A stretch of DNA of 64,000 nt from Metabacillus niabensis (GTDB taxonomy: Bacteria; Bacillota; Bacilli; Bacillales; Bacillaceae). A model generated the notes under the pieces. That model saw only the letters and a list, made by a program, of their open reading frames with translations. It searched no databases and was not told the DNA's origin. Positions 25,153-34,463 of this stretch are shown here, piece after piece. The translations under genes and the position numbers were made by a program. The stretch lies in assembly GCF_020524345.1 (NCBI RefSeq), contig NZ_JAIVLH010000003.1, forward strand, positions 62,001-126,000, in the 5' to 3' direction. How positions within the stretch are numbered: position 1 is the stretch's first letter; every line of letters begins with the position of its first letter.

Positions 25153-27135
25153 TTAAACTTGTTCTTTTTCCTTTTCCATTGCTTTCATACCAGCTTCTAA
25201 TACCTCAATAATTCGATCTGTATCATATACACTTCCACGCCATGTTCCTCCACTTACTGCCTGTAATGCAGCCCACAGTCTTGTGTCATCAGGAAGATCC
25301 TGGTGTGGTTTAAGGTCAGGATGTGGCTCACGGATAGTTAATATCTTTGTTGCTTCTTCTATTGAAACCCTTGCATCTTTCGTTCCAACAAAATTAACAG
25401 AACCAGTCAATTCATAACAGTCAACTATGATTTCAATCACATCTCCATCTCGTAATTTCCCAATAGGACCGCCGCCCAATGCCTCTGGACCAACATGACC
25501 TATACATGCACCTGTTGAAACTCCGGAAAAACGAGCATCTGTAATGAGTGACACATATTTTCCAAAAGGTAGGTACTTCAATGCTGATGTTAACTGATAC
25601 GTTTCTTCCATTCCTGTTCCTGAAGGGCCTCCCCCCATAACCACCATGATATCTCCTGCAACAATCCCACCTGTTTTGATGGCTTTTATAGCTGATTTTT
25701 CTGACGTAAAAATCTTCGCTACTCCAGTATGACGGTATACCCCGTCTTCTCCTACTCTACTAGGATCGATAGATGTTGACTTGATGACAGAACCTTCTGG
25801 TGCAATATTTCCTGTAGGGAAAGTAACTGTAGAAGTTAAACCTCTTTCTCTCGCTTTTATTGGATTCATAATTACTTCATCAGGGTGAATTCCATCTGCA
25901 TCAATTAAACGCTTTCTTATTTGAGCTCGCCGCTCTGAGTGTTCCCACCAATCTAGATTCTCCCCAAGCGTACTTCCTGTAACAGTTAATACATCTTCGT
26001 GTAATAGCCCTAAATTTCGCAAATGAAGCATAACTTCCGGAACTCCACCTGCTAAAAACACTCTTACAGTTGGATGATTATCCGGTCCGTTTGGAAGTAC
26101 GCTTACCAAACGTGGAGTTTTCTTGTTAATTCTAACCCAATCTTCTACAGTAGGAATCTTACATTTTGCAGCATGGGCAATAGCTGGTATATGAAGTAAT
26201 AGATTTGTTGATCCTCCAAATGCCGCATGGACGACCATAGCATTTTCAATCGCTTTATCAGTAATAATATCCTTTGTCGTTGTTTTACTTTGCTCCATTT
26301 CTAATACTGCACGTGCTGACTGTCTTGCCATTTCTGCCCAAATCGGCTGACCAGATGGAGCAAGTGCTGAATGAGTAATAGCTAAACCCAATGCCTCTGC
26401 AACGACCTGTGCAGTAGCAGCTGTACCCAAAAACTGACACCCGCCACCTGGTGTTGCACATGCGACACAACCAAGTTCAGCAGCTTCCTTCAAACTGATT
26501 TCTTTGTTTGCAAATCTCGCACCAATTGTTTGTATTTTCCCCGCATCTTCACCAACTGTTGGTGGAAGCGTTACTCCGCCAGGGACAATAACCGTTGGTA
26601 AATCATGCATTCCAGCAAGGGCAATCATCATCGCTGGTAACCCTTTATCACAGGTAGCCACTCCAATCACTGCACGCCGTGTTGGAAGAGACCTTATTAG
26701 ACGGCGGTATACAATCGCTGCATCATTTCTAAAAGGAAAGGAATCGAACATCCCTAACGTACCTTGTGAACGCCCATCACAAGGATCGCTAACAAATCCT
26801 GCAAAAGGGACACCATTTCGTTCTCGGATTTCTTTTGCAGCTTCTATCATTAATAAATCTACTTCCCAATGTCCTGTATGATACCCTAAAGCGATTGGAC
26901 TTCCATCATAATCCCGGATGCCACCTTTCGTACCTAGAATCAAAACTTGTTTTCCAAGAAGATCCTTAGGTTCCCAACCCATACCAACATTTTGAGTAAG
27001 TCCGAATAGATCTCCACTAGGAGAATCTTCAAGCATCTGAGCGGTAAGAGGAAGTGCACCGATTGGTCCTTTAGCATGTGTTTTCACTTTATAAAGAGAC
27101 TGTTCTTCTTCACCAAAAATTGATTGTAATGACAT
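25153..27135 (-). CDS. yjhG: YjhG/YagF family dehydratase (probable D-xylonate dehydratase)
   Basis: 660 aa, IlvD/EDD superfamily. It follows E. coli YjhG closely along its length ([88 protein letters not shown]). The Cys residues in DPCDG, TCDKG and GGGCQF are the iron-sulfur ligands of the family. It converts D-xylonate to 2-keto-3-deoxy-xylonate. ATG 27135 follows GGAGTG by 6 nt and matches the E. coli start; GTG 27144 is not needed. The aldolase that should follow in the pathway survives only as a relic in the leader. Divergent from an IclR gene, its probable regulator. Confidence 0.92.
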   Translation of the reverse strand: MSLQSIFGEEEQSLYKVKTHAKGPIGALPLTAQMLEDSPSGDLFGLTQNVGMGWEPKDLLGKQVLILGTKGGIRDYDGSPIALGYHTGHWEVDLLMIEAAKEIRERNGVPFAGFVSDPCDGRSQGTLGMFDSFPFRNDAAIVYRRLIRSLPTRRAVIGVATCDKGLPAMMIALAGMHDLPTVIVPGGVTLPPTVGEDAGKIQTIGARFANKEISLKEAAELGCVACATPGGGCQFLGTAATAQVVAEALGLAITHSALAPSGQPIWAEMARQSARAVLEMEQSKTTTKDIITDKAIENAMVVHAAFGGSTNLLLHIPAIAHAAKCKIPTVEDWVRINKKTPRLVSVLPNGPDNHPTVRVFLAGGVPEVMLHLRNLGLLHEDVLTVTGSTLGENLDWWEHSERRAQIRKRLIDADGIHPDEVIMNPIKARERGLTSTVTFPTGNIAPEGSVIKSTSIDPSRVGEDGVYRHTGVAKIFTSEKSAIKAIKTGGIVAGDIMVVMGGGPSGTGMEETYQLTSALKYLPFGKYVSLITDARFSGVSTGACIGHVGPEALGGGPIGKLRDGDVIEIIVDCYELTGSVNFVGTKDARVSIEEATKILTIREPHPDLKPHQDLPDDTRLWAALQAVSGGTWRGSVYDTDRIIEVLEAGMKAMEKEKEQV

Positions 27136-27140
27136 ATTAA

Positions 27141-27224
27141 TCACTCCAGATTAAGTTGATTATTTTCATCAAAAATTGTGGATACCGGAGGAATGAACCC
27201 CTATATACTTTTTGAATTGTTCAT
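27141..27224 (-). pseudogene. Relic of a YagE/YjhH-type 2-keto-3-deoxy-xylonate aldolase gene (first 28 codons)
   Basis: From ATG 27224 the minus strand reads MNNSKSI, stop, then [19 protein letters not shown], stop. The N-terminus of E. coli YagE is GIIPPVSTIF at the same place, and in E. coli the aldolase lies next to the dehydratase gene (yagE-yagF). The frame is broken by an in-frame TAG (or a 1-base shift after KKYI), and everything past about residue 27 is gone: the relic runs straight into the ribosome binding site of the dehydratase. It is too short for an E-value but is specific in sequence and position. Confidence 0.7.
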
Positions 27225-27295
27225 TATCATCACTCTTTTAACTAAAATGTTTTATATTATAAAACACCATGCTATTATATAAATTTCTTGTGTTG

Positions 27296-27331
27296 ATTAT
27301 AGCATAAACCCTCAAAAAGTAAACACTTACA
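27296..27331 (-). promoter_or_regulatory. Promoter of the xylonate dehydratase gene with overlapping cre
   Basis: TTTACT (27323-27318), 16-nt spacer, TATAAT (27301-27296) on the minus strand. The cre-like TGTAAGTGTTTACT (27331-27318) covers the -35 box, so CcpA binding would block RNA polymerase. Confidence 0.6.
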
Positions 27332-27415
27332 TTGGGATTAATTAGCTAAATTATCTACTCCATTTCTTCTCATCCTTCTTAAAAGAATTCAGTTCTTAAT
27401 TGCAATTTCATAATG

Positions 27416-27439
27416 ATTGTATTACTGTAAAATTACAAT
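27416..27439. promoter_or_regulatory. Imperfect palindrome in the divergent IclR/dehydratase region, candidate IclR operator
   Basis: ATTGTA (27416-27421) and TACAAT (27434-27439) are the ends of a 24-bp imperfect palindrome 63 bp before the IclR start codon. Autoregulation from such sites is common for IclR proteins; binding is not shown. Confidence 0.35.
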
Positions 27440-27501
27440 AAGAAGTGTTTGTGTTATGCGAATACTACTTAAACTTTTACATAAGAGGTAAAAATAAAAA
27501 T

Positions 27502-28266
27502 ATGCCTATTATCCAATCTGTCCAACGTTCTCTAAAAATTTTAGATCTTTTTAATGAACATACAAATGAGCTTAAAATTACTGATATAAGTGAAAGAATG
27601 GGTCTCCATAAAAGTACCGTCCACTCGTTATTAAAAACACTTCAAGAGTCCGGATATATCGATCAAAATCCAGAAAACGGCAAGTACCGACTGGGATTAA
27701 AACTTGTCGAGAGAGGGAATTTAGTAATAAGTTCGATTGATATCAGAAAAATTGCGAAAAGTTACCTTATTGATCTATCGAAACGTACAGGTCAAACTAC
27801 TCATCTCGGAATATTGGATGGAAACGCAGGTGTTTATATTGATAAAGAAGAAGGGGAAAAATCGGTGATCCGTTATTCCCGAATAGGTCGGAGAATTCCT
27901 CTTCACTCTACAGCGATTGGAAAAGTACTCTTATCACTTCAAAAGCCAGAAATAATTACTCAATTGTTACAAGACTATGAATACACTTCGTCTACAAAAA
28001 AAACAATTACAAATGAAATGAATCTTTTGGAAGAGCTTGAAAAGGTACGTCAACTTGGATATGCAGTAGATAACCAAGAAAATGAAATAGGAGTCCGTTG
28101 TATAGCAGTCCCTATCAAAAATCATCATAATCAGGTACTTGCTGCGGTTAGTATTTCAACCTTAGTGTCCAGTGTGAACGATCAGAAGCTTGAAGAATTT
28201 ATTGTTCTACTTAAAAAAGTAGGACATGAGTTATCTGACCATGTAAGATATGGATTACCTGATTAA
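27502..28266 (+). CDS. IclR-family regulator (KdgR-like), likely controls the xylonate dehydratase
   Basis: 254 aa from ATG 27502 (MPIIQSVQRSLKILDLF, the usual IclR start). The frame is open from GTG 27445, but those extra residues are unlike the family. Winged helix at residues 1-70 (LKITDISERMGLHKSTVHS), then an effector domain with LHSTAIGKVLL and GVRCIAVPI. The ribosome binding site is weak (AAGAGG, 13 nt away). It is divergent from the dehydratase gene, which makes a sugar-acid-responsive regulator the best guess. Confidence 0.85.
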   Translation: MPIIQSVQRSLKILDLFNEHTNELKITDISERMGLHKSTVHSLLKTLQESGYIDQNPENGKYRLGLKLVERGNLVISSIDIRKIAKSYLIDLSKRTGQTTHLGILDGNAGVYIDKEEGEKSVIRYSRIGRRIPLHSTAIGKVLLSLQKPEIITQLLQDYEYTSSTKKTITNEMNLLEELEKVRQLGYAVDNQENEIGVRCIAVPIKNHHNQVLAAVSISTLVSSVNDQKLEEFIVLLKKVGHELSDHVRYGLPD

Positions 28267-28311
28267 GTACTTCTTTCGAAATCATGCCGTTAATGTGTTT
28301 AGCAACAAATA

Positions 28312-28360
28312 AGCCAATTTGGAATAGAAGATGTTCTTCGTCTCCATTCCAAATTGGCTC
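28312..28360. terminator. Terminator between convergent IclR and isomerase-like genes
   Basis: AGCCAATTTGGAAT (28312-28325) pairs perfectly with ATTCCAAATTGGCT (28346-28359). It is followed by only a weak T-rich tract. Confidence 0.65.
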
Positions 28361-28429
28361 TTACCTTCGAGGTAGTTACTTACTATCACTTGACTACCTT
28401 TGTTTATAAACTGTTAATACGTAAGATGC

Positions 28430-29284
28430 TTACTTTGTACCAGTTAAGTGCCTTTGAATTACCCTTTCCCATACTCCTTCCAAAATACGCTTAAACACAA
28501 TCGACTGTTCCCAACGATCTGATATTTCTTTCGAATCAGAGGATGTTTGTTTTGTTATTGAGTAATCTGGAGGTCCAAGCTCACAGACAAGCGGAAGAAC
28601 ATCTCCTTGTTTTGCTTCCTGCAACCAGTATGACATTCCTTTCTCCCACCATTTAACAAAACGCTCTGTTATTGGATGGCTGCCATCTGATCCAATGTCG
28701 ATTTGTATTTGATGCCCATTTGATACACGTGCATGGATCGAGGACGTTCTTTTTAATAAACTATCAAAACATTCTTCTGCTTTAGCAGAATGACATCCTT
28801 CTCCAGCCACTACATAATGTGATAAATCGATTGTTAAACGTAGATCAGGAATTTCATTTACATAGTTCACTGTTCGAATTAAATCCTGGGTAATCCTCCC
28901 CCTATGAGTTTCCACAAAATATGGGATATTTGCCTTTTTTGCCTCTTCTACAAGATTTTTTAATAACTGAACTGCTTCTTCACCAATAATAAAATCATCC
29001 ATTACTTGGGAACTCACGTATTGGACTCCAAATTCGTTTGCTTCTACTAGTAACTGCTGAAGATCTTCTCTTCTAGATGGAAAGGAATGGATTCCGAAGC
29101 TAAATTGGTATTCATCAAGTAAGCGTCTCCATTTCACCTTTTCATTTTCTTTTGGAAGCTCACCCATGATACCCGTAAAGCCTGCTTCAGCTATTTTTTC
29201 AAACTTTTCCTCCATCGTCCATTCTCTGTGACCATTTCCTAGTCCATTCATAGCCCACCAAGACTGTTGGATATCAATTTTCAC
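28430..29284 (-). CDS. Sugar phosphate isomerase/epimerase-like TIM barrel (AP endonuclease 2 fold)
   Basis: 284 aa. The xylose-isomerase-like barrel is recognisable by EKFEKIAEAGFTGI near the N-terminus, the metal-ligand strands YFVETHRGR (Glu and His) and LTIDLSHYVV (Asp and His), HARVSNG and a late Glu (VCELGPPDY). GTG 29284 follows GGAG by 8 nt. The specific reaction is unknown; such proteins isomerise or epimerise keto-sugars or inositol-type compounds. It lies 46 bp downstream of the PhyH-type dioxygenase gene, and the two probably share one transcript controlled by the divergent AraC gene. Confidence 0.75.
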   Translation of the reverse strand: MKIDIQQSWWAMNGLGNGHREWTMEEKFEKIAEAGFTGIMGELPKENEKVKWRRLLDEYQFSFGIHSFPSRREDLQQLLVEANEFGVQYVSSQVMDDFIIGEEAVQLLKNLVEEAKKANIPYFVETHRGRITQDLIRTVNYVNEIPDLRLTIDLSHYVVAGEGCHSAKAEECFDSLLKRTSSIHARVSNGHQIQIDIGSDGSHPITERFVKWWEKGMSYWLQEAKQGDVLPLVCELGPPDYSITKQTSSDSKEISDRWEQSIVFKRILEGVWERVIQRHLTGTK

Positions 29285-29330
29285 CTTTTCATCTCCAATC
29301 TCTTTATTTCTATTGTTCTATCATCACCCA

Positions 29331-30152
29331 TTAATGAGGGTATTCAGCATCAAATACTTCTCCACATGGACCTGAATCCTGATTTGTATCTGGTTCTACC
29401 TTACTTCCATTCTCTCTAAATAATGGGCTATAAAAACTTCCAATCTTTGTCGTCGACTCACCCGCATAATGGCAAATAAATGATTTTCTAAATCGATCCT
29501 TCGTTTTATTACGATAGGAACCATGAATCAAATTTCCATTAAAAAACAATACATCCCCTGGATCTAATATAGCTGGTTCAGCTTTTAAGCCTTTTGGAAC
29601 TTTTACATAGTGAGTTGTAAAAGATTCCTTCGCATCTGCTTTTTCGGGACAATAAATATCATCGTTATTCGTTTTCGGCACGACGAGTAATGTACCATTT
29701 TCTTGATCAGCACGATCAACCGCAGTCCATGCTGCAATACAAGTCCCTGGTTCTACTTTCAAATAAAAGTTATCTTGATGGAGAGCCTGCCCGCGCGCTC
29801 GAGGGGGTTTGAAGTAAAACATACTTTGAGCGGCCAACGCCTCTTCGCCAAATAAATCATTTAGTATCTTCATTACTTTTGGATGTAACATATATCTCAT
29901 TGCAACATCATTAACACGGTGTGGATGCATCATTCTGGGATATCGTTTTAACGGATCCTCTTGCCCATCTAATAATAATTGGTCTATTTCAGGCTCAAAA
30001 CAACCAGGAATGACAGCATTACTCATTTTTATAAAATTTTCGTCAAGCTCTTTCATTTCTTCTTTCGTAAATACTTCTTTCACAATTAAATAGCCTGCTT
30101 GGTCAAACTGTTCTCTTTGTTCAGGTGTAATCGCCTTTAACTTTGTTGCCAC
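29331..30152 (-). CDS. Phytanoyl-CoA dioxygenase (PhyH) family Fe(II)/2-oxoglutarate oxygenase
   Basis: 273 aa from GTG 30152 (AAAGGAG 9 nt upstream; ATG 30176 and 30161 lie on or before that site). The iron triad is H125-x-D127 (ALHQDNFY) and H210 (NLIHGSYR), with a 2-oxoglutarate-binding Arg at about 220 (KDRFRKS). It hydroxylates an unknown small molecule. Together with the sugar-isomerase-like gene and a divergent cupin-AraC regulator it forms a small catabolic module; its sugar-like substrate is an inference from context. Confidence 0.82.
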   Translation of the reverse strand: MATKLKAITPEQREQFDQAGYLIVKEVFTKEEMKELDENFIKMSNAVIPGCFEPEIDQLLLDGQEDPLKRYPRMMHPHRVNDVAMRYMLHPKVMKILNDLFGEEALAAQSMFYFKPPRARGQALHQDNFYLKVEPGTCIAAWTAVDRADQENGTLLVVPKTNNDDIYCPEKADAKESFTTHYVKVPKGLKAEPAILDPGDVLFFNGNLIHGSYRNKTKDRFRKSFICHYAGESTTKIGSFYSPLFRENGSKVEPDTNQDSGPCGEVFDAEYPH

Positions 30153-30333
30153 TACTCCCATCTCCTTTATCATCATTAATTTGTTTCTATATCAACAAGT
30201 GTAAATATTTTTTTCTTCTTGTTGAAGTAATGATACAACTAAAAACTATAACAATCCTGCTATTCTTTAAAAGAACCAGTGTGATATATTGAAAGGATCA
30301 AAGGTGTTACATAAATCACAAGGAGGAATATGC

Positions 30334-31152
30334 ATGGCTGATATAGATTTACCATCAGAATATGTAGCTTACCCTGAATCCCATGTACTCATTGCCGGTC
30401 ATTTTCTAGTAAAGGATACATATCAAACGAAAAGGCAAGCCGGAATGAACGATTGGTTGATTACCTTCACCCTAGATGGCGAAGGTTATTTTAAGACAGG
30501 TGATGAACATATAATATGCACTCAAGGGGATGTAACAATATTAAGGCCAACTGTTCCCCACCAATACGGAACAAGCAGGGGGAAAACATGGCACTTTTTC
30601 TGGGCCCACTTTTCTCCTGAACTCTTTGAAACCAACTATCTATCAGATAAAAGCCTTGTAAATCTTACAATAGAAAACGAATATATCCGCAATAGGATTA
30701 ATCAATCCTTTGAAAAGCTTATTCAAGATTATCGGGAGAGACAGAAGTATTGGTATGAGTTATGTGAACTTTCTCTAAAAGAAATTCTATTATTAATTGC
30801 CCAAAGACAAGAGCAAGTGTTGGATTCACGTATTGAAGAGGTTCTTCATATCCTTTCCAAACAAATGAAGGATTCTATTAGCATTAATAAATTAGCAAAA
30901 AGTGTAAACTTATCTCCTTCAAGACTTTCTCATTTATTTAAAGAAAATGTCGGACAATCAATTCTTGATACATTGAAACAAATGAGACTAAATCAAGCTG
31001 CTCTTTTGCTCGAACATACAGATCGATCCGCCTCCGAGATTGCCTATGAGGTTGGATATCAAAACTATAACTATTTCGCTATACATTTCCGTAAGCGTTA
31101 TGGTGTCTCACCAAGGGAATATAAAAAGGAAAGGCTACATTCTTTCAAATAA
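30334..31152 (+). CDS. AraC-family regulator with cupin sensor domain
   Basis: 272 aa from ATG 30334 (AAGGAGG spaced 7 nt; the frame is open from TTG 30289). The N-terminal cupin (about 20-110: ITFTLDGEGYFKTG, RPTVPHQYG) is followed by two HTH_18 helices (about 180-270: INKLAKSVNLSPSRLSHLFK, ASEIAYEVGYQNYNYFAIHF). It is divergent from the PhyH gene by about 180 bp and is the likely regulator of that module. Confidence 0.85.
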   Translation: MADIDLPSEYVAYPESHVLIAGHFLVKDTYQTKRQAGMNDWLITFTLDGEGYFKTGDEHIICTQGDVTILRPTVPHQYGTSRGKTWHFFWAHFSPELFETNYLSDKSLVNLTIENEYIRNRINQSFEKLIQDYRERQKYWYELCELSLKEILLLIAQRQEQVLDSRIEEVLHILSKQMKDSISINKLAKSVNLSPSRLSHLFKENVGQSILDTLKQMRLNQAALLLEHTDRSASEIAYEVGYQNYNYFAIHFRKRYGVSPREYKKERLHSFK

Positions 31153-31154
31153 AA

Positions 31155-31201
31155 AATCCCCCGACTAATGGAACCTAATTAGTGACCACATTAGTCGGAG
31201 G
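31155..31201. terminator. Terminator between convergent AraC and VWA lipoprotein genes
   Basis: CCGACTAATG (31161-31170) pairs with CATTAGTCGG (31189-31198). On the minus strand it is followed by a GGGATTTTTT tract; a T-run also lies some way downstream on the plus strand. Confidence 0.65.
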
Positions 31202-31303
31202 ATGATGGAATTTTTTTATATATTATTTGCCCAAAAGGTTAATTTATTAGTGTAAACAACCTTGATCAAAAATTTTTATGTATCAACCTCTTAAACTACT
31301 ATC

Positions 31304-32680
31304 TTAATTCCCATTCTTCTTCTCAATGGCTTTATTAATTTTTTCATTTCCTTCGTCCACATATTCACGGTATTCCTGATTACCACTATCAACACTTTCT
31401 CTATAAAGCTGATTCCCCGTATCGACTGAATAACGCCATTTTTTATTTTCGTAATCTATTATTGCAGAAAACATTTTTGATGCTGGGTGATCATAATCAT
31501 CAAATCTCTCCTTCAAGTATGCTTGTGCTTCCTTCATGCGCTCTTTCTCACGATTGCTTTTTTCTTTCATGCTTTCTTTTGTATTTTGAGCAAGCTCCGT
31601 TTTTTCTTCCTTTAAATTGAATGCTTGTTCTTTTCCAGCTTCTTTCCAATTAGTCCATTGTTGTTGAATTTCTTCATATTGAGCTCGCATATATTCATTT
31701 AATTCCTTCTCTGAATTTACATATGTAAACTCACCATTACCCGCGTTTGCTACTTCCTTTAAAAGAGTTTGGCCTTCATTGTCGACATCAAACCCAATAA
31801 TATTCACAACTGTTTGAATATCTGCTGAAACTAAATTCTCAGCTTCTTTGACAGGTTCACCATCACAAGTTTCAATTCCATCACTCACAACGTATATAAC
31901 AACATTATCTGTATTTTCAGGGATATCGTCCTTTACAGCTTGCAAACCAAGAGCAATAGGTGTCCACCCAACAGGCTTTACCTTACCCAATGCTTGTTGG
32001 AATGTTTTTTCATCAAAACTTTCATTATATAAATTTTCAGTACTACTACAAGATATTTTTTTATCAGCATCACTATTTGATCCTTTATGACCGTATACAC
32101 GTAACGAAATAGTTGCATTCTCTGGTACTTGTTTCGCAAATTCCATAACCGCATCCTTTGCCGCATCCATTCTCGTTTTACTTCCTGCTTTTGCTGCCAT
32201 ACTTCCACTTGCATCTATTAAAATAGCATAGTGAGCTGTTTTTAAAGTAGGAGTATCCACTGTTTCATCCGGACGATTAATCGCTACCTCCACACTCGAA
32301 TCAAATTGAAGCAGTGTCTGCATTTCTTCATGATAATCCTCAGCAAATAAATATAAGAGCTCCTCCATATACTGCTCTTCTGTGAGATTATCAGGTAATT
32401 GGTCAAGTGCTTCCTTTACTTTCTCCTCATCATATTGTTCACCACTAAAAATTCCTGGGTGTCGCAGCATTTCCTTTTCTATGTCGGTTAACTCCCGATC
32501 AATTCCTTCCATTTCATAATAGTTTGCTTCCTTAGGTGAATATGTTTTTTCTTTTCCATTCTCATTTTCTTTTTCGGTTTTCTTTGGTTCAACATCTGTT
32601 TGTGCCGGTTGAACTTCATCTGAAGAACAAGCTGATAGCATGATCGAAAGCATCGCTATCCCCATTAAAAGCCTCTTCAT
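31304..32680 (-). CDS. VWA-domain lipoprotein (YwmC/YwmD-like)
   Basis: 458 aa from ATG 32680 (AAGGAGAGAGGA upstream; the frame is open to 32701). The signal peptide has lipobox LSAC (cysteine about residue 18). The von Willebrand A domain (about 145-330) has an intact MIDAS motif, ILIDASGSM, and the later VSDGIETCDG. The C-terminal 120 residues are a charged coiled coil (EKTELAQNTKESMKEKSNRE) ending in three similar YRESVDSGNQ-type repeats. It is a surface-anchored divalent-metal-dependent adhesion or assembly protein; its partner is unknown. Monocistronic. Confidence 0.85.
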   Translation of the reverse strand: MKRLLMGIAMLSIMLSACSSDEVQPAQTDVEPKKTEKENENGKEKTYSPKEANYYEMEGIDRELTDIEKEMLRHPGIFSGEQYDEEKVKEALDQLPDNLTEEQYMEELLYLFAEDYHEEMQTLLQFDSSVEVAINRPDETVDTPTLKTAHYAILIDASGSMAAKAGSKTRMDAAKDAVMEFAKQVPENATISLRVYGHKGSNSDADKKISCSSTENLYNESFDEKTFQQALGKVKPVGWTPIALGLQAVKDDIPENTDNVVIYVVSDGIETCDGEPVKEAENLVSADIQTVVNIIGFDVDNEGQTLLKEVANAGNGEFTYVNSEKELNEYMRAQYEEIQQQWTNWKEAGKEQAFNLKEEKTELAQNTKESMKEKSNREKERMKEAQAYLKERFDDYDHPASKMFSAIIDYENKKWRYSVDTGNQLYRESVDSGNQEYREYVDEGNEKINKAIEKKNGN

Positions 32681-32835
32681 TTCCTCTCTCCTTCCTGTCA
32701 CAAAAATAACAATGATTTCATATTACTGTATTTTTAAGTGGAATTTTCCTATATTAAGGAAAAAAGGAAAAAAGTATGATATTGTATTTTTAGATCTTTT
32801 GAATTAGGACTTAGTGAGGAAAAGGCGTTTTTTTA

Positions 32836-32880
32836 AAATAAAAAATCTCCGTAAATGTTGATAAAACAACAACTTTTACG
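32836..32880 (-). terminator. Terminator at the end of the GH29/FucU transcript
   Basis: CGTAAATGTTG (32850-32860) pairs with CAACTTTTACG (32870-32880) with one mismatch. On the minus strand it is followed by GAGATTTTTTATTTT. Confidence 0.65.
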
Positions 32881-32953
32881 AAGAATTCATTCTTACTGCA
32901 AAAAATAAGTCTAGTTCCCCGGTACTCATACTTTCACTATTACAAGGCCAAAA

Positions 32954-34432
32954 CTAATCGACCAATAGCTTGAATACAACAGGCTTATTACTACTAACGT
33001 GGTCTGTAGTAATCTCCAGACCCTCTTCTGTCCGTTTCCAACTTGGTTTTTCATCAAATCCTAGAATAGAAATGTCTTTAATTATGCCATGAAAATGAGG
33101 TAGTTTTGATGCATCTTTTTCTGCGAGAGACTGGATATTTATTTTTCCATCTTGCGGATACTTTAGCACTGTTGCGTAAAGATAAGAGCCCTTTACAGTA
33201 AAGCGTATATCTTCTGAAGTAAATTCTTTAGATTTACTGTCTGTAAACTGTCCCTCTTGAATTTCTGTAGGTCCCTCACCAGACTTCCTCCACACTTTAC
33301 TATCATAAATGGCTTCACCATTCACTTTTAGCCAATTTCCAATCTCGAACAATATAGATTTATCTTCATCAGGTATCGTTCCATCTGCTTTTGGTCCAAT
33401 GTTCAATAATAAACTACCATTTTTACTCACGATATCAACAAGGTTACATATAATCTCATTGGCAGATTTATAATCATTATTTTCTGTATAGCACCATGAG
33501 TTTTTGGCTACAGACGTATCCGTTTGCCAAAAATAGGGCTTCTGTTCTGAAAACTGCCCTCTTTCTATATCTACTACTGCACTGCCAAACATAAAGGCAT
33601 CATGTTTATAGTTAATAGCAACTTCCATGCCCCATTCATCGGCACGATTATAGTAATATGCAGCGAATTTTTTAAGATATGGTTTTACTGAATGATGCTG
33701 TATCCACCAATCAAAATACATGATTTTTGGACGATAACGATCGACTATTTCACAAGTGCGTACCAACCAATCCTCAAGAAATTCCTTTGAAGGAGAAGGG
33801 CTAAATAAGTCTTGATGATTAGGTTCCGGCATAGCCGCCCAATAAAAATCTCCCCTCGAAAGTGGTTCTTTAATGTCACTATCGAATTCTTTGCCATGGC
33901 TCATAAAAAACCAATGTTCAATTCGATGGGAGGAAGCACATAGTGGAATGTCTCTTTTTTCTAATGCATAACCTAATTCCCCGAGGATATCTCGTTTAGG
34001 TCCCATTTCCGAAGCATTGAAATGAGAGTAATTACTCTTATACATTTGAAACCCATCGTGATGTTCTGCAACAGGCATTACGTACCGGGCTCCGGCTTCT
34101 TTAAAAAGGTCTGCCCATTCATCTGGATCAAAGCGTTCTGCTTTAAACAGCGGGATAAAATCTTTATAGCCAAATTCCTTATGATGACCGTAAGTTTTAA
34201 CGTGATGTTCAAATTCTTTTGACCCCTGAATATACATATTTCTTGAATACCATTCACTTCCAAAAGCGGGAACTGAATAAACTCCCCAGTGAATAAAAAT
34301 GCCAAATTTCGCATCACGGTACCACTTTGCTAACTCGTACTTCGAAAGTGACTCCCAATTGTCCTCAAATTTTCCCTCTTTAATCACTCGATCAATTTCA
34401 TTTAAATAATTAGTATATTTATTATCAGTCAT
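32954..34432 (-). CDS. GH29 alpha-L-fucosidase
   Basis: About 492 aa from the ATG at 34432 (GAGGAGG 7 nt upstream; ATG 34435 is the alternative). The family landmarks are WYRDAKFGIFIHWGVYSVP (34-54 region), EHHDGF (123-128) and the nucleophile Asp in IMYFDWW (D241). A C-terminal beta domain starts at about 390. There is no signal peptide, so it acts in the cytosol on imported oligosaccharides, releasing L-fucose, or related L-galactose-type sugars. It is downstream of FucU with about 30 bp between them. The acid/base residue of GH29 is poorly conserved and was not assigned. Confidence 0.9.
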   Translation of the reverse strand: MTDNKYTNYLNEIDRVIKEGKFEDNWESLSKYELAKWYRDAKFGIFIHWGVYSVPAFGSEWYSRNMYIQGSKEFEHHVKTYGHHKEFGYKDFIPLFKAERFDPDEWADLFKEAGARYVMPVAEHHDGFQMYKSNYSHFNASEMGPKRDILGELGYALEKRDIPLCASSHRIEHWFFMSHGKEFDSDIKEPLSRGDFYWAAMPEPNHQDLFSPSPSKEFLEDWLVRTCEIVDRYRPKIMYFDWWIQHHSVKPYLKKFAAYYYNRADEWGMEVAINYKHDAFMFGSAVVDIERGQFSEQKPYFWQTDTSVAKNSWCYTENNDYKSANEIICNLVDIVSKNGSLLLNIGPKADGTIPDEDKSILFEIGNWLKVNGEAIYDSKVWRKSGEGPTEIQEGQFTDSKSKEFTSEDIRFTVKGSYLYATVLKYPQDGKINIQSLAEKDASKLPHFHGIIKDISILGFDEKPSWKRTEEGLEITTDHVSSNKPVVFKLLVD

Positions 34433-34463
34433 CATCTTTCCTCCTCTAACGTCTAAGCAAAAT

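Noticed and set aside
26504-26881. Plus-strand 125-aa open frame
   Set aside because: It is antisense to the xylonate dehydratase, which is conserved along its full length; no ribosome binding site or family match.
31304-32680. VWA protein as part of a MoxR/VWA chaperone pair
   Set aside because: No MoxR-type AAA ATPase is adjacent, and the protein is an exported lipoprotein, so the pairing does not apply.
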